This document shows, piece by piece, positions 46,061-57,617 of a stretch of DNA of 64,000 bases. The notes under the pieces are model-generated. The model was not told where the DNA came from, made no database searches, and was given only the letters and a program-made list of their open reading frames with translations. The position numbers were made by a program, and so were the translations under genes. Location: contig JAKUCV010000928.1 in the NCBI GenBank assembly GCA_028386065.3, positions 192,517 to 256,516 of the forward strand. Reading direction: 5' to 3'. This stretch comes from Turnera subulata. Taxonomy: Eukaryota; Streptophyta; Magnoliopsida; Malpighiales; Passifloraceae. Each line of letters begins with the position of its first letter. Position 1 is the first letter of the stretch.

Positions 46061-47700
46061 TTTTTTTTTTGTAAGAATGCGAGCATATTATTAAGAAGTG
46101 GAAACAGTAATCCAGTAGAGGATTAGGGGTGAGCAAATCATCAGTCCGACCGATGCCATGCCGCCTTTCATATTTTACCGATCGGTATGATGCCGACACA
46201 TACCGACTTCGGTTCGGTAGAAAAGCATACCGACCGATAATACAAATTCAAATATAAATTCATCTCCTTTTCCTCACCAAGAAAATCAAAAGAATTCTGA
46301 AAAAAAAAACGACGAGAAAAGTTGACACCCAAACAGATCAATCGTTTCAACAATGGGTTGTTACCAAAAAGATCTAAAAAAATCAATCACCGTTATCACA
46401 CCAGAAAAAATCAACAAAGAATCAAATAAAAAAAAATAAATTCTCCCTCATCTTCACCGAGATCTGCTCCATAAATCCAATCACTACCCAAAGCAAAACA
46501 CAAAAATAAGCAACGAAGGGATGACACTTGAGGACGAGGTTGAGGTTCTTAGTGATGTCGGTCGTCGGAGGAGATGCGGTGGAGGGGGCCGTCGGAGGGA
46601 ATGATGGCTGCGAGTTTTTTTGATAGAATGTGGTTGCGACCTGTGAGTTGAGTTTAGTGAGAACTTCGTGGAGATTAGAGATGAGGGAGGAGGGAAATTA
46701 GGGGGGCGGAGCCTCAGAGAAGAAAGGGAGGCTGGCCGGAGTGAGAGAGAGACGGAGTGGAGGGTTTGAGAGAGAGACGGCGAGAGGCAGAGATTAGAGA
46801 AAGAGAGTGAAGGGAGAGTGATTTTAATTTTTAGGGTTTTAAAATTTGGGTTGGGTACTGTGGACTCATGGGTTGGATTGGACTTGGGGTATTGGGTTGA
46901 GGGGGTGTGTGTGTTGGGCCGGGCGGTATCGGCCTGTGCCGAGTACCGACGGTTCGAAACATACCCAACCGCGTCCTCGTACCCTTAAGTTCGGTTCGGC
47001 ACAAATATGTGGGGTGGCTGGGGGCCTTAGCCATTTTTCGAACCGAATATCGTCGGTTCAACCACAATATCAGCACGACTCGGTATTTTTGCTCAGCCTA
47101 CAGAGGATAGTAAATCCTCATGCAATAAGCGGGGACAACCCGAAGGAGGGTCAACATAAAAATCCAATAAACTAGCTGAGCCATACCCTAAACCAGCCAT
47201 GAAGTCCGCAACTAAATTACATTCTCGAGGAACAAAAGTAAAAACACATTCAGCAAAGCTTGAGCATGAACATAATGCATGAGAGGCAAAGAATCCAACC
47301 GACTAGGCAAACGGAGGTTGAGGACATCCACCAGCCCCTGATTATCCGACCCAAGGATGACCTGCCGAGCCTACACCGCCATTGCTAACGCCAGGCCCTC
47401 ACTTACCGCCATCAACTCCGCATAGATCACACTACAGGTTGGAATACGATGTGCAAAGCCCCGGATCCATCCCCCTGCAGAATTGCGAGCAACACCACCC
47501 GTCGTACAAAATCTACGGCCCACAGGAACAGACGCATCAACATTCACTTTTAAGAAAAGAGGAGGTGGTGGACTCCTGGCCACCGCGATTCGGGCTGCAA
47601 CACCCGTCGGCAGTGCACCTAGTTGATAGAGAGAAACCTGCCGAACCTGCTGAAGTATGCAGGAAATCACTACACGCAATGGACGTTGCTGAGAAGAGAA
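46061..47700 (-). mobile_element. Second LINE 3' fragment (RNase H part)
   Basis: Minus-strand remnant with the tail at the T run 46061-46070 and RNase H motifs (KVNVDAS near 47535, GGVARNSAGGWIRGF, IYAELMAVSEGL, QGLVDVLN, then LVADFMAG). It has stops and a frameshift after about 47371 and is interrupted by the hAT element at 46124-47100. The left end is clear; the right end is approximate because no target duplication was found. Confidence 0.6.
46124..47100. mobile_element. Non-autonomous hAT element
   Basis: Ends TAGGGGTGAGCAAA and TTTTTGCTCAGCCTA form terminal inverted repeats. An 8-bp target duplication (TAGAGGAT at 46116-46123, CAGAGGAT at 47101-47108, one mismatch) fits the hAT superfamily. 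977 bp, no transposase. It carries CGGTTCGGTA-like motifs in both orientations near its ends, common in this type. Confidence 0.8.
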
Positions 47701-48167
47701 TATAAAGTGTTTTGACACTTCAATGTCATTTGATTTTAAATTGCTTTTGGCCAAGAAAAATATCCATATGATGTTCTATATATCAACTGTTTAGCATGAT
47801 TAATATTCTTTTGGAGAGAAAATAACACTTCCCTCCTCCATACCATGATCTACACCTAATTATGTTTTATTCTCATTAAAGCCTAGAAACGAAACATCAA
47901 TTAGTTGGGCTGTTAGTCATAGTTAGCACGGCAACAGCGCTGTTTTTTTTTTGTCGAACAGCCTAATTTTTATAATTTTTAGCAGAGAATGACTTCAAGC
48001 GTATATATCTAATATAGTCGTTATAATTAAGACCCTAAAAAGGGTAAAACCTAAGTAAACTAGATATTATGAACTGTGATTTCTATTTTTTTTTCTTTTG
48101 CTGGAAATTAACTTTTGTTACCAAAAATAAGCTGAACACAAATAGAGCATGTTGATGCATTTTTTTT

Positions 48168-48378
48168 GGATTTAGATTCTCTCCTGTACAGTATTCAACA
48201 GGAGAGATCCTGTTAAATAAATACTGTTGATTTGTTTAATCAATGGCCCTAAAATATGTAAGGTAAGAAAAATTAAAAAAATTAAATAAGGTAAAAATAA
48301 ATTCTCACCAATGATTTTGAAAATCATGGCCACGATTCAACGAACAGGACATAACTTTACAGGAGAGGATCTCAATCC
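48168..48378. mobile_element. Mutator-like MITE, 211 bp
   Basis: Inverted ends GGATTTAGATTCTCTCCTGT and its near-complement ACAGGAGAGGATCTCAATCC are flanked by identical ATTTTTTTT (48159-48167, 48379-48387). A 9-bp duplication is typical of Mutator-like elements, but the flank is low-complexity, so it could be coincidental. Confidence 0.55.
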
Positions 48379-48387
48379 ATTTTTTTT

Positions 48388-51300
48388 GTTGTAAGTTTTT
48401 ATTTTTCTTCTTATATAATTTTTTGTGACGTGATCCACGCCGCTCCCGTCTAGAATTAGCAATTTATCACTTGTCCTGTAAGTAATCCTCCCCATGTATA
48501 ATAGGCCGTCTAGGCATTGCTAAACAATTTAAATGTATGCCAATTTTAATAAGGATATCGGAAAAGAATTTACCAAATAATATAAATAACGTGGTGATTA
48601 AGACAGGGAACAATAACTGTAGCTAGCAGTTTTTTCAGTTTGAAAAGGATTATGTGGACGTCTCATTTATAATGACATGGACCCGAAAAAAACCTAATTT
48701 CTTGATCTCTTTTTTGTTATTTTTCATTAATAATATGAAGAGAAATGGACACCAAAAAAAAAAAATATGAAGAGAAACTTCCATGTTCCTTGGCCCCTGG
48801 CAGTAGGGCAACTATATAATGCCTGTCGTTAATGAAGCATTGAACATAGGCAATGGGAGCAGGTTTACTCGACGTTCCTAACTAACAAAACATGCCAGGC
48901 AATTTGAAGCCACTAATTAATTTTAGACCCATAAACATATGTATTATCGTCTTCGTATAGCCATGTCGGTACAAAAGGATGACTTTTGTATTCTTCAAGC
49001 TGGTGGTTTCTCTTTTGAATTCAAAGAACAAAAGCTGTGTGCCCTTTTTTTTTTTTTCTACCAACCTTTTACCTACAACTCCCAAAGCAAAGCATGCCAT
49101 TCAAGCTGTTCCGAGACATGATAAAGTGGCTTCCCTTCAAAAAAGAAAAAAAAAAGGACTGGGTAATGGCATCTAAATCCTAAAACTAGGAAAAAGGTTT
49201 TTGATGTAGACATAGAAAAACATAACAGCAGCATTGTTTTCTTTTATTATTTATTTAAATAAATAACTTTCCTGGCATGGATGTATGCAATACTATTATG
49301 GTTCCTATTTGTGTGGACGCATGCAATTCAGTTAGAAATCGAATTAAAAGGTAGTTCTTGATTGTTATCCAGACCAAACCCTAGTGTGGTCAAGGTACAC
49401 CAACTAATTAAGTATCCTTGTCATTTGTGATCATTAATGTTCGAACAGCGAATCTCATTTGATTTTTGAACAGAAAATATTGATGAGGTTTCCATATTGA
49501 AAATGTTCCACGTTTCATCATTATTTGCCTTGGAAACAATATTGTGACAAACCCAAGTCAGAAATCTAATACATCAACAGGCAACACAGTTCATGTTTAA
49601 ACTTGGGTAGGTCCTAACTAAATCTTGATTAGGTATCAGTTCCACCCGTGCAATGACCAAAGCGTTTGTAATAACCAACTATCCCATCTTGATTAACTAA
49701 TTAATGAATTAATGCCATAAAAATGATCATGATAAATGGCACACTTTCAATGGTCTAGCTAATGATTGAAAATGAAACAACTCATAGTTCTTAATTAATC
49801 ATCTGGATATGATTTGCCTCTCTAATGTTAGTGGGTCCTAATTAGGTACCGGCTCCACCGGGGTACAATGAACACGTTGGCTATCAACTATACAAGTTGA
49901 ATATCCTAATTATTTTTGGATCAATGGAAAGTGACGACCAATTGTAGCGGAGTCTAGCTAGTCACGCTTAGTTTTTGGTCCCAAGCAGGAATCAGCATCG
50001 CCAACTCACTGGTCATTGGTGAGCAACCAATCTGGGTCCTTTTGTTCTTGAAGAAATAATCATGTCTTACCAAGTAAGTAGTTCAATACTTCTAGCCAAG
50101 CTACGTTTGAAGCTCATTTCTCATGAAGAGCCATCCGTGTGGTTGCGGGGATAATCCAGAAGGCCCCATTTCCATCAGTTTCCCTGTCCATGATCATGGA
50201 TATTATATATGAATTGGAGTTAGGCGTGTAATCTTTTGAGAGCCCCTTAATTTGCTCTCATTCTTAGGATTCTACATTCTCAAGTACGTTTCTTTCTTCC
50301 TAGTTTTCTATTGAAATGCATAGTGGCACATAAAACCTTATAGAACGACTAACTAGTGACGGATACTAAATAGTAACCAAACGAAACAAAATCTAGTACC
50401 CAATTAGTCCAAGGAGAGTGGAGGGAATTCGAAACATTAATTTTTAGTTTTTACGACTAATTAACTGGCTAGATTATGTACCAAAAAACTGGCTAAATGA
50501 TAGATCAGTACAATTCATGACTTGTTAAAGTATAAGAATAATATATCTCAAAGAAACGATATATATATACTAGCATGAAATACTGTAGCTATTATTTTAG
50601 TTGGAGGGTTTCTTCATGGTTAATTGGTTGCGTTTGGTAAGTTAAAAGAACCAAAGTCCAAAGGGTAATATTTTCTATATATTTCTTTCTTGTGGTTGAT
50701 TGATATTCTTCTTTTAAATATTTGGCTTTAAAAGCAGTAAGGTATTGTGTCATGGGTCATTGACCAAATTCAGCCAGCCAATATATATGGTCTTCGTCCA
50801 CTATAAACCCCTAAAGAATTTGATGGATACTGAAAGAGAAAACTGTCGATGTCGTGTATATATGATGTATCCAAGCCATGAGCCGTAACTGTCACAATTT
50901 ATAGCGGTGTTTGCTACGGCGACTTCATATACTATATAGTATACAACATAGGGAAAAAACCAAGAGGCGAGGTTACAATGATTTATATGTGGAGGAATTT
51001 AGCAACTATACAATAAATAGAGAGGAATGCATGGAAAAACCAAATCTTCCTGCTATATATATGTATTTATTATCTCTATCACAATTACATTAATTCAATG
51101 AATGTCAAAAAGAAAATGTATCAGAATTAAAATCACGATACTGACAAATAGAAATAAATTTGATTACTCGATTTTGATTTGGTAAACTTAATTCACTGTC
51201 TAACTTTGTCATTTATATAAATTGAGGTAATCCCAGGAACCTTCTAATTAAACGTTATGATCCTCATTCCTCAGTTTTTTTCCTTCAAAGTTCAGTGTAT

Positions 51301-52807
51301 CAATTGTTGTTTTCTTTTCCCCCGGTGCTTCTCTTTTTGTTATAGTTATGGTAACTAAATTACTTTTGTTTTGAACAGTTGGCGACTAAATTACAGGTTT
51401 ATGAATGTATTGCCCAAATCATGTTTTATAGATATGTTACCAAGACAGTGACAAGTGATACACATCATGATTTAAAAAAAAGACAAGTGATCTTACAATG
51501 AGATCTACTTCTTTCCAATCTGATTCATATTGTTCTACATATGCTTTTGATTCGTTTTCTGCTTATCCAAATTCACTTCCTTCCAAATTTACTGGATCTG
51601 CACAGCTTATAATAAGTTGGATTTACTCTCACTCATAAAATACTCATCCATTCCGCTAATTCTTCTTATATAAATATATGAACTTCCTCTTATTTATTGA
51701 CTATTTACGTACTGAAAAAAGGATTAAGATAACGACGACACAGGAGAGTAATTCATGTTTTATTGTTTAACCACACCATCATTAATCCAGAGTACTAATA
51801 TTGATATCCGGATCACCCTCTCAAAAAAGGGAAAAAAATATTGATATCTCGATCCATTGATTCTAATCCATGGCTTAATGCTTGAATCTGCTCTTTCTCA
51901 AGCCGAGGATCGGCTCATTTAAAACGAAGCTTTGGTCGGTTTGCCCCAAAAAAATCAAAATAAAAAAGATTGTTGGGAGTTGGAAGGTATCGGATGGTCA
52001 CCAAACTACATGGCAATAACAATCTTTGTGTGATTTATGTCCTAATCAGGTGTTTTATTGTCTGAATTTTCTTCTCCCCATAAGAATACAATCACATTTT
52101 CAAAAGATCACCTCTTTTTCCACCTTTACATAATATACTACACATAATGATGACACACTTCCCCCACCACGCTAATCATTCTTAATGCCTAAACCAATCA
52201 GAAAAAAACTCATTAACCCACAAGCTTTACCTTTTTCTCCCGGTAGGTACTCTCTCCCTTTGCACTCTTGCCTTTTTTTATTTGGCTCCTTCCAAATTAT
52301 ACACAAAACGTACCCCAACAGCTCTATCCTGTCCACTTCAGCAATTAGCAGCAAGAATCTCTTCTTCCTCTGCACATCAACTCTCTCTCTCTCTCTTTCT
52401 CTCCTTCTTTTAATAGAAATAATAATAATAACAATACCATCACCTCCAACTAAAACCAAACCACTTTTTACCCCTCCTCTCTGTCTCGTATTTAGTTTTT
52501 AAGACCATAACACTTCTCCTACATTTTCACCTTCTCCTCCTAAATTTTGTGCATTTAAACTAATCAAGCATTTTATTAACTAGTCCAGCATTCACTTGTG
52601 CATAACATGGTGGTTTATGTATAAAAATGCCGATGCCCAGCAGTCCATTTTTCATTTTCCATCTCTCTCCATCTTTTCTCTCGGTGTTGAGAAAAAAAAT
52701 TCTGCCCCAACCTTGAAGCAAAGCTGCTAGCTTTACACTTTTCTATATTCCCTTCTCTTTTTCTGGTTCCTGGGTTTCTGTGCTGCATTGAGATCTGCAA
52801 TAAAAAA
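48388..52807. other. Long intergenic region and kinase promoter
   Basis: 4.4 kb of AT-rich DNA without a supported gene. A diverged direct repeat of about 80 bp lies at about 49610-49690 and 49835-49920 (shared GGTCCTAA, TCCACC, CAATGA). The presumed 5' leader of the kinase gene contains a (CT)n run at 52381-52396. Confidence 0.45.
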
Positions 52808-55613
52808 ATGGGTTTCTTGCCAGGCACTTGCATAAACTCAAGGGAGCCTCTTCCTCGTGAAACTATAGACACAGATGACTACTGTGACTATGATGAGCTC
52901 AAAATGAAAACCCTTTTGTCAAAAATGGTTTGGCAACTTGGGTTGGCTTGTTTTCTTCCAGATGATGAAGAAAGAAGCAAACTTGACAAGGAGAGGAAGG
53001 GTGACAAGAATGCGAATTTGGAGCACAACAAGGCATGGTTGTTGGCGGAGTCCGGGGGTTGCGGCGGTCCAGAACTGTTAAATGCTGATCCACAGTCAGT
53101 TCACTCTTCTTTCAGGTTCAGTCTCTGCTCTCAAGTTGAGCTGGAGTCGATGAACATGAATTCTGCAGCGTCTGCTACAGTGTTAATGGTGAATTTGGAC
53201 AATGGAATGAATGAGAGCAGAGCCAAAGAAACGAAATGGAGAAGGATACAGTCGCTGGAGAGGAGTATTTCTCCTGTGGCTAATTGTTTGGTCAGATTCA
53301 GTTATAGTGAAATTGTTGCCGCAACTAATAATTTTTCAAAAGGTAATGGGGTGAATCCTTTTTTTTGGTTTTCTGTCTGCCTTCCTTTTTCTTTCAAAAT
53401 AAAAAAATTAATCTAATGTTGGTTTGTTATTTCGATTTTATTTGTTGTAATAGGTAGAGTTTTGGGAAGGGGAGCTTTGAGCTTTGTTTTCAGAGGGAGA
53501 GTTGGATTCTTGAGGACTACTGTGGCTATCAAGAGATTAGACAAGGAGGACAAAGAGTGTTCAAAGGCATTCTGTAGAGAATTGATGATTGCAAGCTCTC
53601 TTCACAACCCAAATATTGTGCCCCTTGTGGGTTTTTGTATTGATCCCGAGGAAGGTTTGTTCCTGGTATACAAGTATGTTTCTGGTGGGAGCTTGGAGCG
53701 CCATTTGCATGGTATGCTTTCCCTTTTCTTTCATTAAGAATTTGAAATTCAACTCAGTATTTTGGAGTTTTACTCATGTCTTGACTGTCCATTTGCAGAG
53801 AAGAAGAGAAAAGTAAAGGGTTCTTCCGGTCTTCCCTGGTCTGCGAGGTATAAGGTTGCGCTTGGTATTGCCCAGGCAATCGCATATTTGCATAATGGAA
53901 CTGAGAGATGTGTTGTTCATAGAGATATTAAACCATCAAATATACTCCTTTCTTCCAAGAAAACACCCAAGGTAAGGAAACTGATTTCACTTTTAGAGTC
54001 TTGTTAAGGAGGGTGATTCAGGGGTCAACTGTGTCATTGCGTATATGGGCTTTGACTGATTCTCTATTTGATAATGGTGTTCAACAGCTATGTGATTTTG
54101 GATTGGCTGCCTGGACTTCTGCTCCTTCAGTCCCTTTCCTATGCAAAACTGTAAAGGGAACATTTGGGTATGACATTTGCAACTCTATTCTGGAATTAAC
54201 CAGATTGGTTATCTTTTTTCCTTATGGTGTTGATAAACTTCAAAACGTACAGTTATTTAGCTCCCGAGTATTTCCAACATGGGAAAATATCCGATAAGAC
54301 GGATGTTTATGCTTTTGGGGTGGTCCTGTTGGAGCTAATTACTGGAAGGAAGCCAATTGAAGCCAAAAGGCCACCGGGGGAAGAGAATTTGGTCCTATGG
54401 GTAGGTCACCGAATTAATTTTTTTTGTACTTACCAGATGTCTCTCTCGACTTTCTTACATTTGGATGAATGGTTCCTGTTTGAGATTCATTTATGAAATA
54501 AATAAGGGGGTCATCCTATGATGATGACTGTGACTATGCGTAATAATATTTTTCTTCCTGTGTAAAAAAGACCCCAAGAAAGAACTAATTAGAGTTATCT
54601 GTGATGGCAAAGGGACTTTCCTCTGTTTTAGCTGTGGGTTCAATCTTTCTTCAGAGAATATAAAATATTTTGGTCCTTTGAGAATGCTTCAGCCTGGGCG
54701 TGGATTGAATGTTAGATTTAACTATGCTGATGGCTAGAATAGTAGTTAGTGTTTGGTATTACCTCTTGAATCCACAGTTCCATAAGAAAAAGCTTAGTGC
54801 TGCGATAACTTGGTTAAACCATGAACAGTAAATATTTTGGTCATACTTCTATCATGATGAAGAAATTTAGCAAATTTTATGGGGCTCACACATTATGTGG
54901 ATATGGCCGCTTATGTTTGTTTGTTTATGGCTTTAATATAGTGCAGAATCTCATCATTTTCGAAATTCACATCAATTTTTGTCTTCTCCATCAGTCCTGC
55001 ACAATTTTGAACTTGTGTTATTCTGAGTTATGTACCAGAAGGATCCTTTCACTTCTTGTCTTGGCAAAAAATTCAATATAACCAGCCATAGTACATCTCC
55101 TAGAATAATGGACATGCTGAATCATCATAAAGACCAAACTCCAACTCTATTTCTGTGTCCGTGAAGCAGTGAAAAGGAGCCAATTAACATAAATTTATTA
55201 CCAGTAATATCAGTCTTCTGCGTATTCTAGTTGATAAAGCAGCATCATGAACTTTCTGTGTTTTGCAGGCTAAACCCCTACTGCAGAAGGGCAAAGGAGC
55301 CATCGAAGAGTTGGTCGATCCAAGAATTACATGTTCCTTAAAAAATATATCTCAGCTAACCCGAATGATTCAAGCTGCTGCTGCATGTGTAACCAGTGAA
55401 GAATCACGAAGACCTGGTATTGGTCAAATAATTGCTATTCTAAGAGGTGAAGAAGAACCAATCTACTCCAACAAGAAGAGGTCTAATTTTTCCGGGGTTT
55501 TGGATTGCTACCCTCAAATACAACAGACAAAGAGTGAGATGAAGAGTCACTTAGCCTTGGCTATGCTAGGAGTTTCAGAATTCGAGGATGATGATCACCT
55601 TTATTGTCGATGA
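52808..55613 (+). CDS. Receptor-like cytoplasmic serine/threonine kinase
   Basis: Cytosolic protein kinase lacking signal peptide and membrane segment. Six exons: 52808-53342, 53454-53711, 53799-53971, 54088-54167, 54253-54400 and 55269-55613; the frame is continuous and gives 512 residues. Residues 1-175 are a non-catalytic N-terminus. The kinase has the glycine loop [11 protein letters not shown] (from about 183), the ATP-binding Lys in VAIKR (about 205), HRDIKPSN with the catalytic Asp (about 307), DFGLA (Asp about 325), APEY, and [15 protein letters not shown]. All key residues are present and it is an RD kinase. The last intron (868 bp) holds nothing recognisable. In Arabidopsis I recall a kinase gene (At1g66460, paralogue At5g37790) next to RHD6/RSL1, so this is probably its orthologue. 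Gly2 and Cys8 could carry lipids, but the context is not an ideal myristoylation site. Confidence 0.88.
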
Positions 55614-56364
55614 AACTACATTCCTCTAAAACTTATGATTCTTTTTGGGGGTATTTTTACTTTGTTAGTTGCTTGAAGAGAAAATGCTAGCAATCAGAAC
55701 AGACACCAGTGCTGAAAATGTAAATAGGGAAACAAGTTTACTCAGAAGTTTTGTAAATATCTTGCATTTTGCTTGCCTTTGTCTTCGGTAAAGCATAATG
55801 GACTAGATTTCATGCTTGCTACCTCTTTGTTGGCATTCTTGGAAGGAATAAGCACAGAGAAAATGTGCAGAATTGCTCGGGTTCATATGTGTCTAAAACA
55901 TCCAGTTAGCACTAATTATGTTCTCTACAGATTGGCATGATTATATCAATATTTATGGAAATCCTATTTAATGCAATAAATTGCAAAGGAATTAATCTAA
56001 AGAGGGAGAGAAATATATAATTTAGGATTGCAACCATTGATTGAGTACAACCACCTTAAGGGGCATATCTTTTTCCAGCAAATATCGGACAAAAGCATGT
56101 CTATAAATGCACTGTGGCGCCCAAGAACTTCATTTGTTGGAATATCACATTCAATTACTGAGCGGACAAAAATTTCACAAACAAAGAATTGGTCACAGAT
56201 TATCTAACGAATACAAGTTGGTGTCATAATCAAAAAAATCCATGAGGGGGGCCTGTCTGCACCTTTCACAATCATGCAAAATCTTCTTAGTCAAGTAAAG
56301 AAAACTGACAATGAACACAAAACAGAAGAATGAAGAACAACAAAAGGGGAAGGCAAGAAAGACA
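55614..56364. other. Convergent 3' flanks
   Basis: 3' UTR side of the kinase gene (plus) and of the polcalcin gene (minus). No further gene seen. Confidence 0.5.
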
Positions 56365-56619
56365 TTAAAATATCTTGGCAACATCCTTCATCAGGCCACG
56401 ATTGGCCGCGGCAAAGGCGGTGAACTCGTCGTATGATATGTACCCATCACCATCAGTATCTATCTCTGCCATCATACGTTTCACCTCTTCTGGGGTGACT
56501 GAGCCAAGAGTCTTCAAGCAGTCCCCAAGCTCTGTTGCAGAGATTTTGCCATCACCGTTCAAGTCGAAACGCTTGAAAATGCGGTCAAGCTCAGCCTTCT
56601 CAAGTCCATCATCAGCCAT
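56365..56619 (-). CDS. Polcalcin, two-EF-hand calcium-binding protein
   Basis: Single-exon gene for 84 residues, the usual polcalcin length. Polcalcins are small calcium sensors expressed mainly in pollen and known as cross-reactive pollen allergens. Two canonical EF-hand loops are visible: DLNGDGKISATE (starting about residue 19) and DTDGDGYISYDE (about 54), each with Asp or Asn at the coordinating positions and Glu at position 12. The C-terminal helix (FTAFAAANRGLMKDVAKIF) is typical. Start ATG at 56619. A TTTATTTAAA stretch about 95 bp upstream could be the TATA box. It lies between the kinase and the fructokinase. No defect. Confidence 0.93.
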   Translation of the reverse strand: MADDGLEKAELDRIFKRFDLNGDGKISATELGDCLKTLGSVTPEEVKRMMAEIDTDGDGYISYDEFTAFAAANRGLMKDVAKIF

Positions 56620-57617
56620 GTTGGTTTTAATGAAGGTGGTTCTTGTGTGCTCTGGTTTGGTCTTTTGTGTTGTGATGGAATGTGAGTGACTTGAGAGAGA
56701 CAGGGCTTGGGGTTTTAAATAAAGTGGTTTGTTCCTCTATGCAAGTGAGGACATCCATTTACTTAGGATCTTTAGCTATACAAATGGATCACCCCAAAAT
56801 CTTCCACAACTGATGACTTGTTCAAAGAGCATGGGAGAACATCCAGGAAAAAAGGTCAAACAAAGGTAGCAACTTGTATTATGGAACGTAGAATTCTAGT
56901 GGTCATTATCCTACAGAATATAGCTTCACTAGTTCCAAAACTTCAAGAAGCTTCTAATTCTCTATATAGTATGTGGGACTAGAGGAGAGCTTTACACATC
57001 TTAAAACATTGACAGGCCAGAACACTCTGTAAACGTATATTTGTATGACACCAATTACGTCATACGATGCAAAATCCATCGCCGGATAACAGAACAGAAA
57101 GGTTTATGGTTAATTTGCCTCAGTAATATGGAGCACATAAACATCCACACTATACAGTGAAGGACAAATTGCATTGCTTTCTTCTGTTTTTGACAGAGAC
57201 AAATTGCATTGCTTAGTAACTGACGGAAGTGGACTTGCATGATAGATTTGTCAAATAAAGGCAAGAATTTTTTTTTTTCTGATTATCAAAGGTTTATAGC
57301 CCCCACGAGTAGACCAGTACCTAATCCATCTCAACACAATTATTGTGAATATGAGATCATTCACAACCGCAAGAAAGAGAAATAGATTTTGAAATAAAAA
57401 GGACAACAGATATGAGATATCATAAAAATTTTATTGAGCACGTCTTATTGATGTTGTCCCGGCGGGGCAAGAATTTTTACAGTACAATGTCATTGTACAA
57501 CAGGTTAATTAATCCGCAGGAATCAAACCCATATTACTCAGTTTTCGACAGAGTAACGACAGGTGGTACATGTCTTATAAGTGGGAGAAAATTTGATGCT
57601 ATGCTAACACACCACCA
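56620..57617. other. Polcalcin upstream region and fructokinase 3' flank
   Basis: Contains the presumed polcalcin promoter at its left and the 3' UTR of the minus-strand fructokinase at its right. No other gene seen. Confidence 0.45.

Noticed and set aside
54401..55268. Extra exon in the large last intron of the kinase gene
   Set aside because: The flanking exons join in frame (LVLW then AKPLL), matching the kinase fold; ORFs inside have no homology.
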